Shown here in pieces: positions 1-11,970 of a stretch of DNA of 64,000 bases. Both the position numbers and the translations under genes were made by a program. Source of the DNA: Gammaproteobacteria bacterium (lineage in GTDB: Bacteria > Pseudomonadota > Gammaproteobacteria > JACKNK01); NCBI GenBank assembly GCA_024234895.1, contig JACKNJ010000006.1:124001-188000 (forward strand). The letters are read 5' to 3'. Within the stretch, counting starts at the first letter, position 1; every line of letters starts with the position of its first letter. The notes under the pieces were generated by a model. The model did not search any database. It had not been told where the DNA came from and saw only the letters and a program-made list of their open reading frames with translations.

Positions 1-57
1 TGAACGGCGCTGCGCGGCAGCCTGCTTAGACACCTCGAAGAGGCAATCCGGACTGCG

Positions 58-2340
<2,283 letters not shown>

Positions 2341-2374
2341 AATTTCTTAGCTCCCGCCGCTCCCATGCCGGACA

Positions 2375-2698
2375 TCACATGCTCTCCATGTCACACAGCA
2401 ACGGGTGCTGGTGCTTCCTGGAGTACTGGTTGACCTGCATGACCTTGGTTTCCGCGATCTCCTTCGTATAAACCCCGCAAACCCCTTTGCCGCGGGTGTG
2501 AACGTGCAGCATGACCTGCGTGGCCTTGCCACGATCCATGCCGAAGAACTGCTCCAGGACCTCCACGACGAATTCCATCGGCGTGTAGTCGTCGTTCAGC
2601 AGGACGACCTGGTACTGCGGCGGCTTCTTCAGCTTTGGCTTTGCGTCCTGCAGAGCCAGTCCATCGTCGTCGCTGTAGTGGTCAGGAAGATTCGCCAT
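2375..2698 (-). CDS. clpS: ATP-dependent Clp protease adaptor ClpS
   Basis: This 107-residue protein is the N-end-rule adaptor that binds the ClpA N-domain and delivers substrates with bulky hydrophobic N-termini. The core reads YQVVLLNDDYTPMEFVV, with the conserved NDD-TPMEFV motif, followed by the MLHVHTRGKGVCG segment that shapes the binding pocket. The family's variable N-terminal tail is present (about 30 residues). It is transcribed in the same direction as clpA, 34 bases upstream, and is probably co-expressed with it. No strong ribosome binding site was seen at the ATG. Confidence 0.96.
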   Translation of the reverse strand: MANLPDHYSDDDGLALQDAKPKLKKPPQYQVVLLNDDYTPMEFVVEVLEQFFGMDRGKATQVMLHVHTRGKGVCGVYTKEIAETKVMQVNQYSRKHQHPLLCDMESM

Positions 2699-2812
2699 CG
2701 CGGAAAACCCGATTCACAAAGTGACGCAAGGCGGCTTGCCGTGTGAACGGCGCGCCGCCTTGCGAATGAGTATAGGCAGAGTTTACGAGCCCGCTTGGCG
2801 GGACCAAACCCT

Positions 2813-2909
2813 GATGTAGGCCGGAATAAGCGAAGCGTTTCCGGCTTAAGGCTTCGCTCAGAAGCACCAAGCCGGCTATGCCCCTCCGGGGCTTAAACCG
2901 GCCTACATC
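2813..2909. repeat. REP-like palindromic element (GATGTAGGCCGG family)
   Basis: The outer arms GATGTAGGCCGG and CCGGCCTACATC are inverted copies. Between them is a second imperfect pair around TAAGCGAAGCGTTTCCGG and AAGGCTTCGCT. It fills the space between the clpS promoter side and the icd stop codon, and could act as a terminator or mRNA stabiliser for icd. The assignment rests on symmetry and intergenic position. Confidence 0.7.
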
Positions 2910-2915
2910 CGATGC

Positions 2916-4172
<1,257 letters not shown>

Positions 4173-4275
4173 GGGGGCTCCGGAATTCACTGAAAGGAAA
4201 GCGGGTGGGACAATGGCGTCGAGTCTATCACCCTTCGCTAATGCCACAGCCAAACACCCCGAACGGAACGCCACA

Positions 4276-4348
4276 GTAGGAGCGGCTTCAGCCGCGATCG
4301 GCGCTTGAGGCGAACCCGAGTGCCGTTCGCGGCTGAAGCCGCTCCTAC
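4276..4348. repeat. REP-like inverted pair (GTAGGAGCGGCTTCAGCCGCGA family), copy 1
   Basis: The left arm begins GTAGGAGCGGCTTCAGCCGC and the right arm is its inverse, ending GGCTGAAGCCGCTCCTAC. A spacer of about 30 bases separates them. A second copy with the same arms lies at 50521-50593. This is the common proteobacterial REP type seen as inverted pairs between genes. It lies in the divergent space between icd and the DUF454-MEKHLA gene. Confidence 0.85.
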
Positions 4349-4415
4349 AGGTCGCATTCATCGCTGCGGATTTGCGAGAATCCGCGGCCTGCCCTGCACC
4401 TGCTGACCGGCTTTC

Positions 4416-5231
4416 ATGAACCGCACCCTCAACCTGATCCTCGGCTGGCTGTTCTTCATCACCGGCTTCGTCGGCATCTTCCTGCCGCTGTTGCCGACGG
4501 TGGTGTTCTGGATCCTCGCCGCCTGGTTCTTCGCGCGCAGCGCGCCGCATTGGCGCGACCGCATCTACGCGCACTCGAAGTTCGGCCCGCCGGTGCGCGA
4601 CTTCCTTCAGTGCGGGGTTTTGTCGAGACGTGGCAAGGCCTTCGCGGTCGGCGGCATCGCCTTCGGCCTGGGCCTGAGTTACACGATCTGGTCGCCGCCG
4701 CCGATCGCAAGCTGGACCCTGCTGGTGGTGATGCCGCCGGTGATCATCTGGCTGCTGACCCGTCCGCAGCGGCTGCCGTCCCTGAGTGCCGAGGCGGTCG
4801 CGCAGGCGACCCTGATCCTCGATTCCTACCGCCACTGGCTGGGCCAGGAGCTGATCCCCCGTAGCGGCAATGCCGAGATCGACGCCGAACGCCTGTTCGA
4901 GCACGAGGCCGTGGTGGCCAGCCATGGCACCGAGGACACCCCGATCCTGAATTTCGGCAACCGCGCCGCGCTGCACCTCTGGGACATGTCCTGGAAACGC
5001 TTCACGCGCACGCCGTCACGCGAGACCGCCGAGCCGGACGCCCGCGAGGAACGCGAGGCGCTGCTCGCGGCGGTCGAACGCGACGGTTACTCCAACGACT
5101 ATTCGGGCGTGCGCATCTCCGCGCACGGCCACCGCTTCCGCATCCGGGGTGCGACGGTGTGGAACCTGATCGACGCGAACGGAGTCTTGCGGGGACAGGC
5201 CGCCACCTTCGCGCAATGGGAACCGCTTTGA
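4416..5231 (+). CDS. DUF454 (YbaN-like) inner-membrane protein fused to a MEKHLA domain
   Basis: The 271-residue product has two parts. Residues 1-115 are a DUF454/YbaN membrane domain: MNRTLNLILGWLFFITGFVG, the LPLLPTVVFWILAAWFFARS segment and a second hydrophobic stretch near residue 80. From about residue 126 to the end it matches the MEKHLA domain, with the segments SHGTEDTPILNFGNRAAL, LWDMSWKRFTRTPS, SNDYSGVRIS and WNLIDANG. MEKHLA is a PAS-like domain known from plant HD-ZIP III factors and from free-standing bacterial and cyanobacterial proteins. DUF454 proteins are usually about 120 residues, so this is a fusion. Its last codons overlap the ATG of the next gene, suggesting translational coupling. 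The function of either half is unknown. Confidence 0.85.
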   Translation: MNRTLNLILGWLFFITGFVGIFLPLLPTVVFWILAAWFFARSAPHWRDRIYAHSKFGPPVRDFLQCGVLSRRGKAFAVGGIAFGLGLSYTIWSPPPIASWTLLVVMPPVIIWLLTRPQRLPSLSAEAVAQATLILDSYRHWLGQELIPRSGNAEIDAERLFEHEAVVASHGTEDTPILNFGNRAALHLWDMSWKRFTRTPSRETAEPDAREEREALLAAVERDGYSNDYSGVRISAHGHRFRIRGATVWNLIDANGVLRGQAATFAQWEPL

Positions 5232-6481
5232 AGCCACTCCTTCCGCTGCTGCTCATCCTCTTCGCCGCCTTCGCCAGCGCGGACGACCTCGTCGTCACCA
5301 CCGACGATGACCAGGAACTGCACGTCCAGGTCTACGCAAACGACGCCGACACCCCTCTGCTGATCTGGCTGGAGGAACTCGACGACGCCCGCCCGGCCTT
5401 CGCGGCCCTGATGCTCGATCTCCAGGCCAACGGCTTCAGTGTCTGGCGCGTGAACCTGCTGGAGGATTTCTTCCTCGAACGCACCCCGGCCAACGTGCGC
5501 GGCCTGAGCGGCAAGGGCGTGCTCGCGCTGCTGCGCGCCGCCGAGGCAAGCGGCCAGCCGTACCTGCTGGTCGCGGCCGACCGCATGGCCATCCCCGCGT
5601 TGCGCGGCGCGAGCCGCTGGCAGGCCGAGATGCCGGCCGGGCACCGCTTCCGGGGCATCGCCATGGTCTATCCGAATCTGTTCGGCGCGGCACCGCCAGC
5701 CGGGGTCGAACCCGAGATCGTGCCCATCGCGCGGCAGGTCTCCGTGCCCATCTACCTGCTGCAACCCGAGCGCGGCGCCTTGCGCAGCCGGCTGCCGGCG
5801 ATGAAGGAGGCGCTCGTCGAGGGCGGCGCGCCGACCGTCGTCCGCCTGGTTCGCGGCGTGCGTGACTGGTACTTCATGCACGAACGCGGCGAGGACCGCG
5901 ACGAGGACGCCGCCGTTGCGGCGATGCCGGGCCATCTGCAGGAGGCGTTCCGGCTGCTCGCCGGTTTCGCGGCGCGGATGCCGCGCGGCATCGAACCGAC
6001 CCTGCCCGATGCCCCCACCCGCCAGGCGGCGCGCGGCCTGACCGAATTTCCCGATCGCCCGCCCGCGCCCGGTTACCACCTGCTCGCCACGCGCGGCGGC
6101 GACCGTTCGCTGGACGACGTGCGCGGCAAGGTCGCGCTGATCAATTTCTGGGCGAGCTGGTGCCCGCCCTGCGTGCACGAAATCCCCTCCATGAACCGGC
6201 TGGCCGCGACGTTCTCCCGCGACGATTTCGAGATCGTCTCGATCAACTTCAAGGAGGAACCGAGCCATATCCTCCAGTTCATGGAGAAGGTCCAGGTCGA
6301 CTTTCCGGTGCTGATCGACCCGCAGGGCCAGACCTCCGACGCCTGGAAGGTGTTCGCGTTCCCGAGCTCGTTCCTGATCGACCGCGAGGGCCGCATCCGC
6401 TACTCGATCAACACCGCGATCGAATGGGACACAGCGGAGCCGACCGCGCTGATCGAAGCGCTGATTGCCGAAGGCCGCTGA
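5216..6481 (+). CDS. Exported protein: alpha/beta-hydrolase-like domain plus TlpA thioredoxin domain
   Basis: I chose ATG 5216, which overlaps the upstream gene by 16 bases and is followed by a hydrophobic export signal (LKPLLPLLLILFAAFASA). A more upstream in-frame start would remove the N-terminal signal position. The 421-residue product has a middle region (about 30-260) with hydrolase-like alternating strands. The position where a GxSxG nucleophile elbow would be expected reads VAADRMA, so it may be catalytically dead. The C-terminal part (about 285-420) is a TlpA/ResA-type thioredoxin with active site WASWCPPC near residue 315, the INFKEEP strand and cis-proline region FAFPSSF. It probably works as a periplasmic disulfide reductant. 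Its partner is unknown. Confidence 0.8.
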   Translation: MGTALKPLLPLLLILFAAFASADDLVVTTDDDQELHVQVYANDADTPLLIWLEELDDARPAFAALMLDLQANGFSVWRVNLLEDFFLERTPANVRGLSGKGVLALLRAAEASGQPYLLVAADRMAIPALRGASRWQAEMPAGHRFRGIAMVYPNLFGAAPPAGVEPEIVPIARQVSVPIYLLQPERGALRSRLPAMKEALVEGGAPTVVRLVRGVRDWYFMHERGEDRDEDAAVAAMPGHLQEAFRLLAGFAARMPRGIEPTLPDAPTRQAARGLTEFPDRPPAPGYHLLATRGGDRSLDDVRGKVALINFWASWCPPCVHEIPSMNRLAATFSRDDFEIVSINFKEEPSHILQFMEKVQVDFPVLIDPQGQTSDAWKVFAFPSSFLIDREGRIRYSINTAIEWDTAEPTALIEALIAEGR

Positions 6482-6589
6482 TGGCGGTCGGCGTCTGACC
6501 AGGCCCGGGACGATCGCCGTCAATCGCACGCGAACGGTGCGGTTCGCTTCGCCCGCCGCGCCCTAAAGGGAAGGCGCCCCAAACAATAC

Positions 6590-6659
6590 GGGCCGCCGGC
6601 TCAATGCCGGCGGCCCGTCTTCATTTCCACTAACCGTCTCAGGCTTCCAGGGGCCGGCA
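6590..6659. repeat. Dispersed 70-bp repeat with strong GC hairpin, copy 1; likely terminator
   Basis: Bases 6590-6616 form a perfect hairpin (GGGCCGCCGGC, loop TCAAT, GCCGGCGGCCC). They are followed by TTCATTTCCACT and the tail CAGGCTTCCAGGGGCCGGCA. The same hairpin and tail recur at 54440-54509 with only a few changes. It lies between the convergent hydrolase-TlpA gene and the POR-associated oxidoreductase, so it may terminate both. The rest of the 200-base gap (6482-6682) shows no gene. Confidence 0.75.
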
Positions 6660-6682
6660 AACCCAATCGTGGCGGGACCCCG

Positions 6683-8371
6683 CTACAAGTCCTCGATCAT
6701 CTCGATGTAACCGCAGGGGCATTCCGCCGCACACAGCCCGCAGCCCTTGCAGTAGTCGTAATCGAACACGTAATGGCTGCCGTCGCTGGCGATCTCACGG
6801 GTCTTGAGCACCGCCGAATCCGGGCACAGCGTCCAGCAGTTGTCGCAGGCCATGCAGTTGCCGCAGGACAGGCAGCGGCGCGCCTCGGCTTCGACGTCGA
6901 GGCGATCCAGGCCGAGATCGACCTCGTTCGATTCACCGCGCTCCGCGACCGGCAACACGCGCTCCTCGGCACGCGGGGCGGACTCGTGGTAGTGCACGTT
7001 GAGGGCCGAGAACGGCACCGCCAGTCGCGGCGCCTCGATGGTCGGCTCATGGCCGCGCACCAGTTGCGCGACGGCGCCCGCCGTCACCCGGCCCTGCCCG
7101 ACGGCGGCGGTCACGGTGCCGGCATTGCCGCCGGCGTCGCCGGCCACGAACACATCGCGCTGGCCGGCGACGCGCATGACATCGTCGAGATCGAACCAGC
7201 CGTGTGCGTCGAGCAGGCTCTCGAAACCGCGCGTGTCCAGCACCTGGCCGACCGCGGGGATCACCTGATCGCAATGCAGCACGGTCTCGGTGCCGTCGAA
7301 GGCGACGCGGGACAGGCGTCCGTTGGCGCGGCGCAGCTTCTTCATGTGCACCATCTCGACGCCGACCACGCGCTCGCCGCGCAGGATCAGGCGGCGCACG
7401 CCACGATGCTCGTGGATGTGGATGCCCTCCTCCAGGGCTTCGGCGATCTCACGCGCCAGGGCCGGCATCACGTCATCTTCCGGCACGCCGGGGCCGGGCT
7501 TGGCCTTGTGGGAGATCACATGCACCTCGGTCACGCCGGCGCGCTTCAACACGCGCGCCACGTCGATCGCGGTGTTGCCGGCACCGACCACCGCCGCCGA
7601 GAACGGCGCGGGTGCGGTTTGCAGGCTGTTCCAGCTCTCCAGCAGGTCGAGTCCCTGATGCAGGTCCTTCGGCGTCACGCCGTCGACACTCCACGGACGC
7701 GGCTGTTGCTGGCCCGGGGCAAGGATGGTCGCGGCGAAGTCCGCGCGCAGTTCCTCGATCGAGACATCGCGACCGAGGATGGTGCGGGGGCGGTAATCGA
7801 TCGGCAGCGACAGCAGGTGTTCGACCTCCGCGCCGAGCACTTCGCGCGGCAGCCGGTATGAAGGGATCGCGGTCAGGCAGGTGCCGCCGGCCGACGGGTT
7901 CTTGTCGAACAGGGTCGGACGCAGGCCGAGCTTGAGCAGGTGGTAGGCGGCGGCCAGGCCGGCCGGGCCGGCGCCGACCACGGCGACGCGCGGGGCGTCG
8001 GCCTTCGGCGTGGGAACGCCGAAGTCCCAGGCGTGGCGGATCGCCTCGTCGCCGAGATAGCGCTCCACGGCGTGGATCGCGACCGGCGCATCCATCTCGC
8101 CGCGATTGCACGCGGACTCGCAGGGATGCGGGCAGACGCGCCCGGTGATCGCCGGCAGCGGGTTGGCCTGCACCAGCGTGCGCCAGGCGTTCTGGACATC
8201 GCCTTCGTCGACCCGCGCCAGCCACGCCTGGGCATCTTCGCCCGCCGGACACACCGCGTGGCACGGGGCCGCGCCGTGTACGTGACGGGGTTTCTGCACC
8301 CGCCAGCTGCCGGTCTTGAAGGCCAGGGAGCTGCCCGGCAACGCATATCCACCACGGGTATAAATTGTCAT
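6683..8371 (-). CDS. GltD-like FAD/NAD(P)H oxidoreductase with C-terminal 2[4Fe-4S] ferredoxin domain (PorD-like)
   Basis: This 562-residue protein resembles the glutamate synthase small subunit, with an added C-terminal ferredoxin. It has an N-terminal cysteine-rich region (CHAVCPAGEDAQAW, CPHPCESACNRGEMD), a first dinucleotide fold VAVVGAGPAGLAAAY for FAD, a second fold AAVVGAGNTAIDVAR for NAD(P)H, and the FVAGDAGG motif closing the FAD site. The last 80 residues carry CLSCGNCMACDNCWTLCP and CKGCGLCAAECP, two four-cysteine clusters like the delta subunit of pyruvate:ferredoxin oxidoreductase. It lies 50 bases downstream of porB on the same strand. I infer that it links NAD(P)H to the POR complex, replacing a separate PorD. 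Confidence 0.85.
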   Translation of the reverse strand: MTIYTRGGYALPGSSLAFKTGSWRVQKPRHVHGAAPCHAVCPAGEDAQAWLARVDEGDVQNAWRTLVQANPLPAITGRVCPHPCESACNRGEMDAPVAIHAVERYLGDEAIRHAWDFGVPTPKADAPRVAVVGAGPAGLAAAYHLLKLGLRPTLFDKNPSAGGTCLTAIPSYRLPREVLGAEVEHLLSLPIDYRPRTILGRDVSIEELRADFAATILAPGQQQPRPWSVDGVTPKDLHQGLDLLESWNSLQTAPAPFSAAVVGAGNTAIDVARVLKRAGVTEVHVISHKAKPGPGVPEDDVMPALAREIAEALEEGIHIHEHRGVRRLILRGERVVGVEMVHMKKLRRANGRLSRVAFDGTETVLHCDQVIPAVGQVLDTRGFESLLDAHGWFDLDDVMRVAGQRDVFVAGDAGGNAGTVTAAVGQGRVTAGAVAQLVRGHEPTIEAPRLAVPFSALNVHYHESAPRAEERVLPVAERGESNEVDLGLDRLDVEAEARRCLSCGNCMACDNCWTLCPDSAVLKTREIASDGSHYVFDYDYCKGCGLCAAECPCGYIEMIEDL

Positions 8372-8421
8372 TTTATCAACCTATTAGGACTGATATTTAA
8401 CGCAATTAATCACTAATCGGT

Positions 8422-9414
8422 TCAGGCCCACTTGGCGCCTCCGCGATAGACCTTGTCGATGCCGGAGGTATCGAGCGGATCGGGCCCGTCACCGAGCAGG
8501 CCGTAGACCTCGATGTTGTAGTCGGCCAGTGCCTGCAGGTGTTCGAGCTCCTCGCGGGCACGCGGGTCATCGGCGAACAGGTGGCGGAACCGGTTCTGCA
8601 ACTTCAGGTATTCGGTGACCGGCTTCGGGTGCCGGATCGGCATCGCGCCGGTCAGTTCGCCGCGTTCGAGTTCGATGATCGGGAACAGGCCGGTCTCCAC
8701 CGCCAGCCGCGACACCGCGATGCTCTTCTCGCTGTCATGCCCCCAACCCAGCGGACAGGGGCTGTGCACGTGCAGGAAGCTGGGGCCGTCCACGTCGATC
8801 GCGCGGCGCACCTTCTTGCGCAGGTCGGACGGGTACGCGACCGTCGCGGTGGCAGCGTACGGCACATGGTGGGCGGCGATGATCGACACGATGTCCTTCT
8901 TCAGATGGCGCTTGCCCATGCGCTCACGTCCGGCCGGGCTGGTCGTGGTGACCGCCGCGTGCGGGGTCGAACCGCTGCGCTGGATGCCGGTGTTCATGTA
9001 GGCCTCGTTGTCGAAGCACACGAACAGCACGTTGTGACCGCGTTCCAGCATGCCGGAAACGGCCTGGAAACCGATGTCGAAGGTGCCGCCGTCGCCGGCG
9101 AAGGCCAGCACCTTGGCCGACTGACCCTGATGCTTCAGGGCCGCCTCCATGCCGGCGGCGACCGCCGCCGCGTTCTCGAACAGCGAATGCACCCAGGGCA
9201 CCCGCCAGGCCGACTCCGGCCACGCGGTGCTGAACACCTCCAGGCAGCCGGTGGCGTTGGCGATCATCACGTTGGGGCCGGCAGATTCCAGCACCAGGCG
9301 CGCGGCCAGCGCCTCACCGCAGCCGAGACAGGCGCGGTGGCCGGATTCCAGCCCCTGGAAACGCGGCTGCCGACGGCGGAGCTGTTCGATATCGACGTGC
9401 GTTTCGGTGCTCAT
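8422..9414 (-). CDS. porB: Pyruvate:ferredoxin oxidoreductase beta subunit
   Basis: This 330-residue subunit binds thiamine diphosphate in the POR complex, which interconverts pyruvate + CoA with acetyl-CoA + CO2. The cofactor motif is GDGGTFDIGFQ followed by NEAYMNTGIQRSGSTP, where the pyruvate-type NEAYMNTG is diagnostic. N-terminal cysteines lie in CLGCGEA, and a further one is in the cluster-type region ATGCLEVF. The C-terminus includes HSPCPLGWGHD. The gene overlaps porA by four bases (ATGA) and is followed by the fused oxidoreductase. Transcription runs porG-porA-porB-oxidoreductase. Confidence 0.93.
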   Translation of the reverse strand: MSTETHVDIEQLRRRQPRFQGLESGHRACLGCGEALAARLVLESAGPNVMIANATGCLEVFSTAWPESAWRVPWVHSLFENAAAVAAGMEAALKHQGQSAKVLAFAGDGGTFDIGFQAVSGMLERGHNVLFVCFDNEAYMNTGIQRSGSTPHAAVTTTSPAGRERMGKRHLKKDIVSIIAAHHVPYAATATVAYPSDLRKKVRRAIDVDGPSFLHVHSPCPLGWGHDSEKSIAVSRLAVETGLFPIIELERGELTGAMPIRHPKPVTEYLKLQNRFRHLFADDPRAREELEHLQALADYNIEVYGLLGDGPDPLDTSGIDKVYRGGAKWA

Positions 9415-10568
9415 CGGTCTTCCTCCGGGAGTTTGGAGAGGTCCACGTCGAGGATCCGGAAACCGGTATCACCGGTCTCCATCGCATCGAGGATGCGTGG
9501 GTAGATACCGAGCGGGATGTCGCGTCCGCCGAGGCCGATCGCGTAGTTGTAGACCTCGACGCCGGGCACGCTCGCGCGCACCTCGGTGCCGACGATGCCG
9601 CCCATGCCGGCGGAGAACGCGCGTTCGATCACGGCGAGCTTGCGCAGACCCCGGCAGGCTTCGCGCAGGGCATTGATCGGGAACGGCCGGTATACACGCA
9701 GCTTGATCAGGCGGACCCGGGGGCGATCCGGGTATTCGTCCATCGCCTCGGCGAGCGTGCCGATGGTCGAGCCGATCGCGAGGATGCCGATCTCGGCGTC
9801 CGGATCGCCCTCCACCGTCAGCAGACCGCCGCCGTCGCGACCGCTGACGGCGGCCCAATCGGCGTTGGCGCTCTCGATCTCGGCGATCGAGTTCAGCAAC
9901 GCCTGGTGGTGACTGTGACGCGCCTCGGGGAACACGTCCGGCCCGACCAGCGTGCCCTGCGAGATCGGGTGACGCACGTTCAGGCTGCGGGCGTAACGGT
10001 AGCTCGGCAGGTAGCCGTCGACCTGCTCCTGGCTGGGCATCTCCAGCGGCTCCAGGGTGTGTGTCAGCGTGAAGCCGTCGACACAGACCATGACCGGCAG
10101 CTCCGTGCGTTCGGCGATGCGGTAGGCCTGCACGGTGCTATCGATCGCCTCCTGGTTGTCGGCGCAGTAGATCTGGATCCAGCCGGCATCGCGCACCGCC
10201 ATGGAATCCGACTGGTCGTTCCAGATGTTCAGCGGCGCGCCGATCGCGCGGTTCGCACAGTGCATGACCAGCGGGATGCGCAGGCCGGCGATGTTGAACA
10301 GCACCTCGGCCATCAGCAGGATGCCCTGCGATGCACTGGCCGTGTACGCGCGGGAGCCGGCCGCCGCCGCGCCCATCGCCACCGAGGCGGCGGAGAACTC
10401 GCTCTCCACACTGACCAGTTCGAGCTTGGCGACGCCGTCCGCGACCAGCTTGGAAATGTTTTCGACGATGTGCGTCTGCGGGGTGATCGGATACGCCGCG
10501 ACCACACCCGGACGGCACAGCACGACGGCGCGTGCGAGCGCCTGTGAACCTTCGAGCGCCTCAACCAT
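9411..10568 (-). CDS. porA: Pyruvate:ferredoxin oxidoreductase alpha subunit
   Basis: This 385-residue subunit contains the pyruvate-binding and dimer-interface domains. Visible motifs are the N-terminal GSQALARAVVLCRPGVVAAYP and ITPQTHIVE. The latter matches the YPITPQT substrate motif of POR alpha subunits. It is followed by ESEFSAASVAMGAAAAG and RAIGAPLNIWNDQSDS. A C-terminal domain II follows (AIGSTIGTLAEAMDE, VRLIKLRVYRPFP, VIERAFSAGMGGIVG). It overlaps porG upstream by eight bases and porB downstream by four, a tight operon implying equal synthesis. Confidence 0.93.
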   Translation of the reverse strand: MVEALEGSQALARAVVLCRPGVVAAYPITPQTHIVENISKLVADGVAKLELVSVESEFSAASVAMGAAAAGSRAYTASASQGILLMAEVLFNIAGLRIPLVMHCANRAIGAPLNIWNDQSDSMAVRDAGWIQIYCADNQEAIDSTVQAYRIAERTELPVMVCVDGFTLTHTLEPLEMPSQEQVDGYLPSYRYARSLNVRHPISQGTLVGPDVFPEARHSHHQALLNSIAEIESANADWAAVSGRDGGGLLTVEGDPDAEIGILAIGSTIGTLAEAMDEYPDRPRVRLIKLRVYRPFPINALREACRGLRKLAVIERAFSAGMGGIVGTEVRASVPGVEVYNYAIGLGGRDIPLGIYPRILDAMETGDTGFRILDVDLSKLPEEDR

Positions 10569-11145
10569 TGGCCACCTCCGGCGCGCGCCGCATGGTTTTC
10601 CAGATGCCGCCCGGCACCTGCTGCGCGGCGTCCTCGATCAGACTCAGATTCTTCTCCAGCACCTTGCCCTTGAAACGGTCGCTGAGCGCGCCGGCCAGCG
10701 CGCCGATCGGCAACACCTCCGAGAGGCTCAGGAATGCCGCCAGCAGCGCGGTGTTCGGCACCGGTCGACCGAGATGTCGCTGCGCCAGTGCGGTCGCATT
10801 GAAGGCGATGGTCGGGTGGCCGGTCTGCTCGCTCAGGTGCTCGGAGCTGTCGATGCTGTTGACCAGGATGCCGCCGCCACGCCGCAAGCCGACCAGCACG
10901 CCGGGCACGTGCAGCAGGGCCTGATCCTGAACGATCAGGAAATCCGGTTCAGCGACCTGCGAGCGGCGTCGGATCGGTACGTCGGCGATACGCACGAACG
11001 CCTGCACCGGCGCGCCGCGCCGTTCCGCGCCGAACGCGGGGAAGGCCTGTCCGTAACGTTGTTCCTTGATGGCCGCGGCCGCCATCAGATAGGCCGCGAC
11101 CACGTTGCCTTGGCCACCTCGGCCATGGATGCGCAGTTCGATCAT
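10561..11145 (-). CDS. porG: Pyruvate:ferredoxin oxidoreductase gamma subunit
   Basis: This 194-residue subunit is the first gene of the POR operon. It shows the gamma-subunit signature IRIHGRGGQGNVVAAYL-like start (MIELRIHGRGGQGNVVAA), then AFPAFGAERRGAPVQAFVRI and RSQVAEPDFLIVQDQAL. It binds CoA and completes the alpha-beta-gamma complex. The C-terminal LSLIEDAAQQVPGG is also typical. The 195-base space upstream, up to the Sel1 gene stop at 11341, probably holds the promoter, though I could not find convincing -35/-10 boxes. Confidence 0.92.
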   Translation of the reverse strand: MIELRIHGRGGQGNVVAAYLMAAAAIKEQRYGQAFPAFGAERRGAPVQAFVRIADVPIRRRSQVAEPDFLIVQDQALLHVPGVLVGLRRGGGILVNSIDSSEHLSEQTGHPTIAFNATALAQRHLGRPVPNTALLAAFLSLSEVLPIGALAGALSDRFKGKVLEKNLSLIEDAAQQVPGGIWKTMRRAPEVANG

Positions 11146-11340
11146 GGGTAATCCGGATCCGGGTCAGGAGACGCACTTTTGCATCGGGAGTGGCCGAGCA
11201 TAAGCACAAACCGGTTAAGAGCACATGCACGCACTCCCGGCAGATCAAGATCACATCAATGCACTTGGCAATGCACCCGGCGACTCAGCTCGGACCGGAT
11301 GGGGCTGACCGAACGCAAGCCCCGGCAGGAATTGGGATTC

Positions 11341-11970
11341 TCAGGAATCCTGGGCGGCGGCCTGCATCAGCATGGCCTTCTTGGCCTCGTGCTGATCGTC
11401 CTCGCTCATGCGCTCGCTGAGCTCGCGCAGCAGCTTGGGCGCCGTCCGACTGCCATTCACGACAGCCAGACTGAGCCACTGGAACGCAAGCTTGTCGTCA
11501 CGGGCGACATGCTTGCCCTTCACCAGCAACTGACCGAGTTCGCACTGCGCAGGCGCGAAGCCCTGGTTGGCCGACAGCGTGTACCAATGCAGCATGCGCT
11601 CCGCATCCGGCTTCATGCCGAAGCGTCCATAGCGGTACATGGTCGCGGCGAAATGCTGATCGCGCGGATCGCCCTGCTCGGCTGCCGCCAGGTACCACCG
11701 CACGGCGGCGGAATCGTCGGGCTCGACCCCAAGGCCGTTGGAATACAGCCAGGCCAGCGCCCTTTGGCCGAGCACCAGGCCGGCGTCAGCTGCCTGGCTG
11801 ATCCAGCGCGAGGCCTCGACGTAATCGAGATCCACGCCCTCGCCATTCGCATACGCCATACCCAGCTCGTACGCCGCGCGCGCATCGCCGGCGACGGCAG
11901 CGTCGCGGACCTTGGCGACGAGTTCCGGGGCAAGGCGATCTGAAGCCTGAGCTTTGCTGGGTGAGGTCAT
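11341..11970 (-). CDS. Sel1-like repeat protein
   Basis: The product (about 209 residues from the ATG at 11970; a GTG six codons upstream is also possible) consists almost wholly of Sel1-type TPR-like repeats. Examples are AAYELGMAYANGEGVDLDYV, GQRALAWLYSNGLGVEPDDS, DQHFAATMYRYGRFGMKPDA and AQCELGQLLVKG. It has no signal peptide or membrane segment, so it is probably a cytoplasmic scaffold or protein-protein interaction module. Its partner cannot be read from context. It is transcribed alone, towards the POR operon. Confidence 0.8.
   Translation of the reverse strand: MTSPSKAQASDRLAPELVAKVRDAAVAGDARAAYELGMAYANGEGVDLDYVEASRWISQAADAGLVLGQRALAWLYSNGLGVEPDDSAAVRWYLAAAEQGDPRDQHFAATMYRYGRFGMKPDAERMLHWYTLSANQGFAPAQCELGQLLVKGKHVARDDKLAFQWLSLAVVNGSRTAPKLLRELSERMSEDDQHEAKKAMLMQAAAQDS

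Noticed and set aside
4173..4976. N-terminal extension of isocitrate dehydrogenase
   Set aside because: The open frame continues upstream through a REP element and is not protein-like; the ATG at 4172 gives the normal enzyme.
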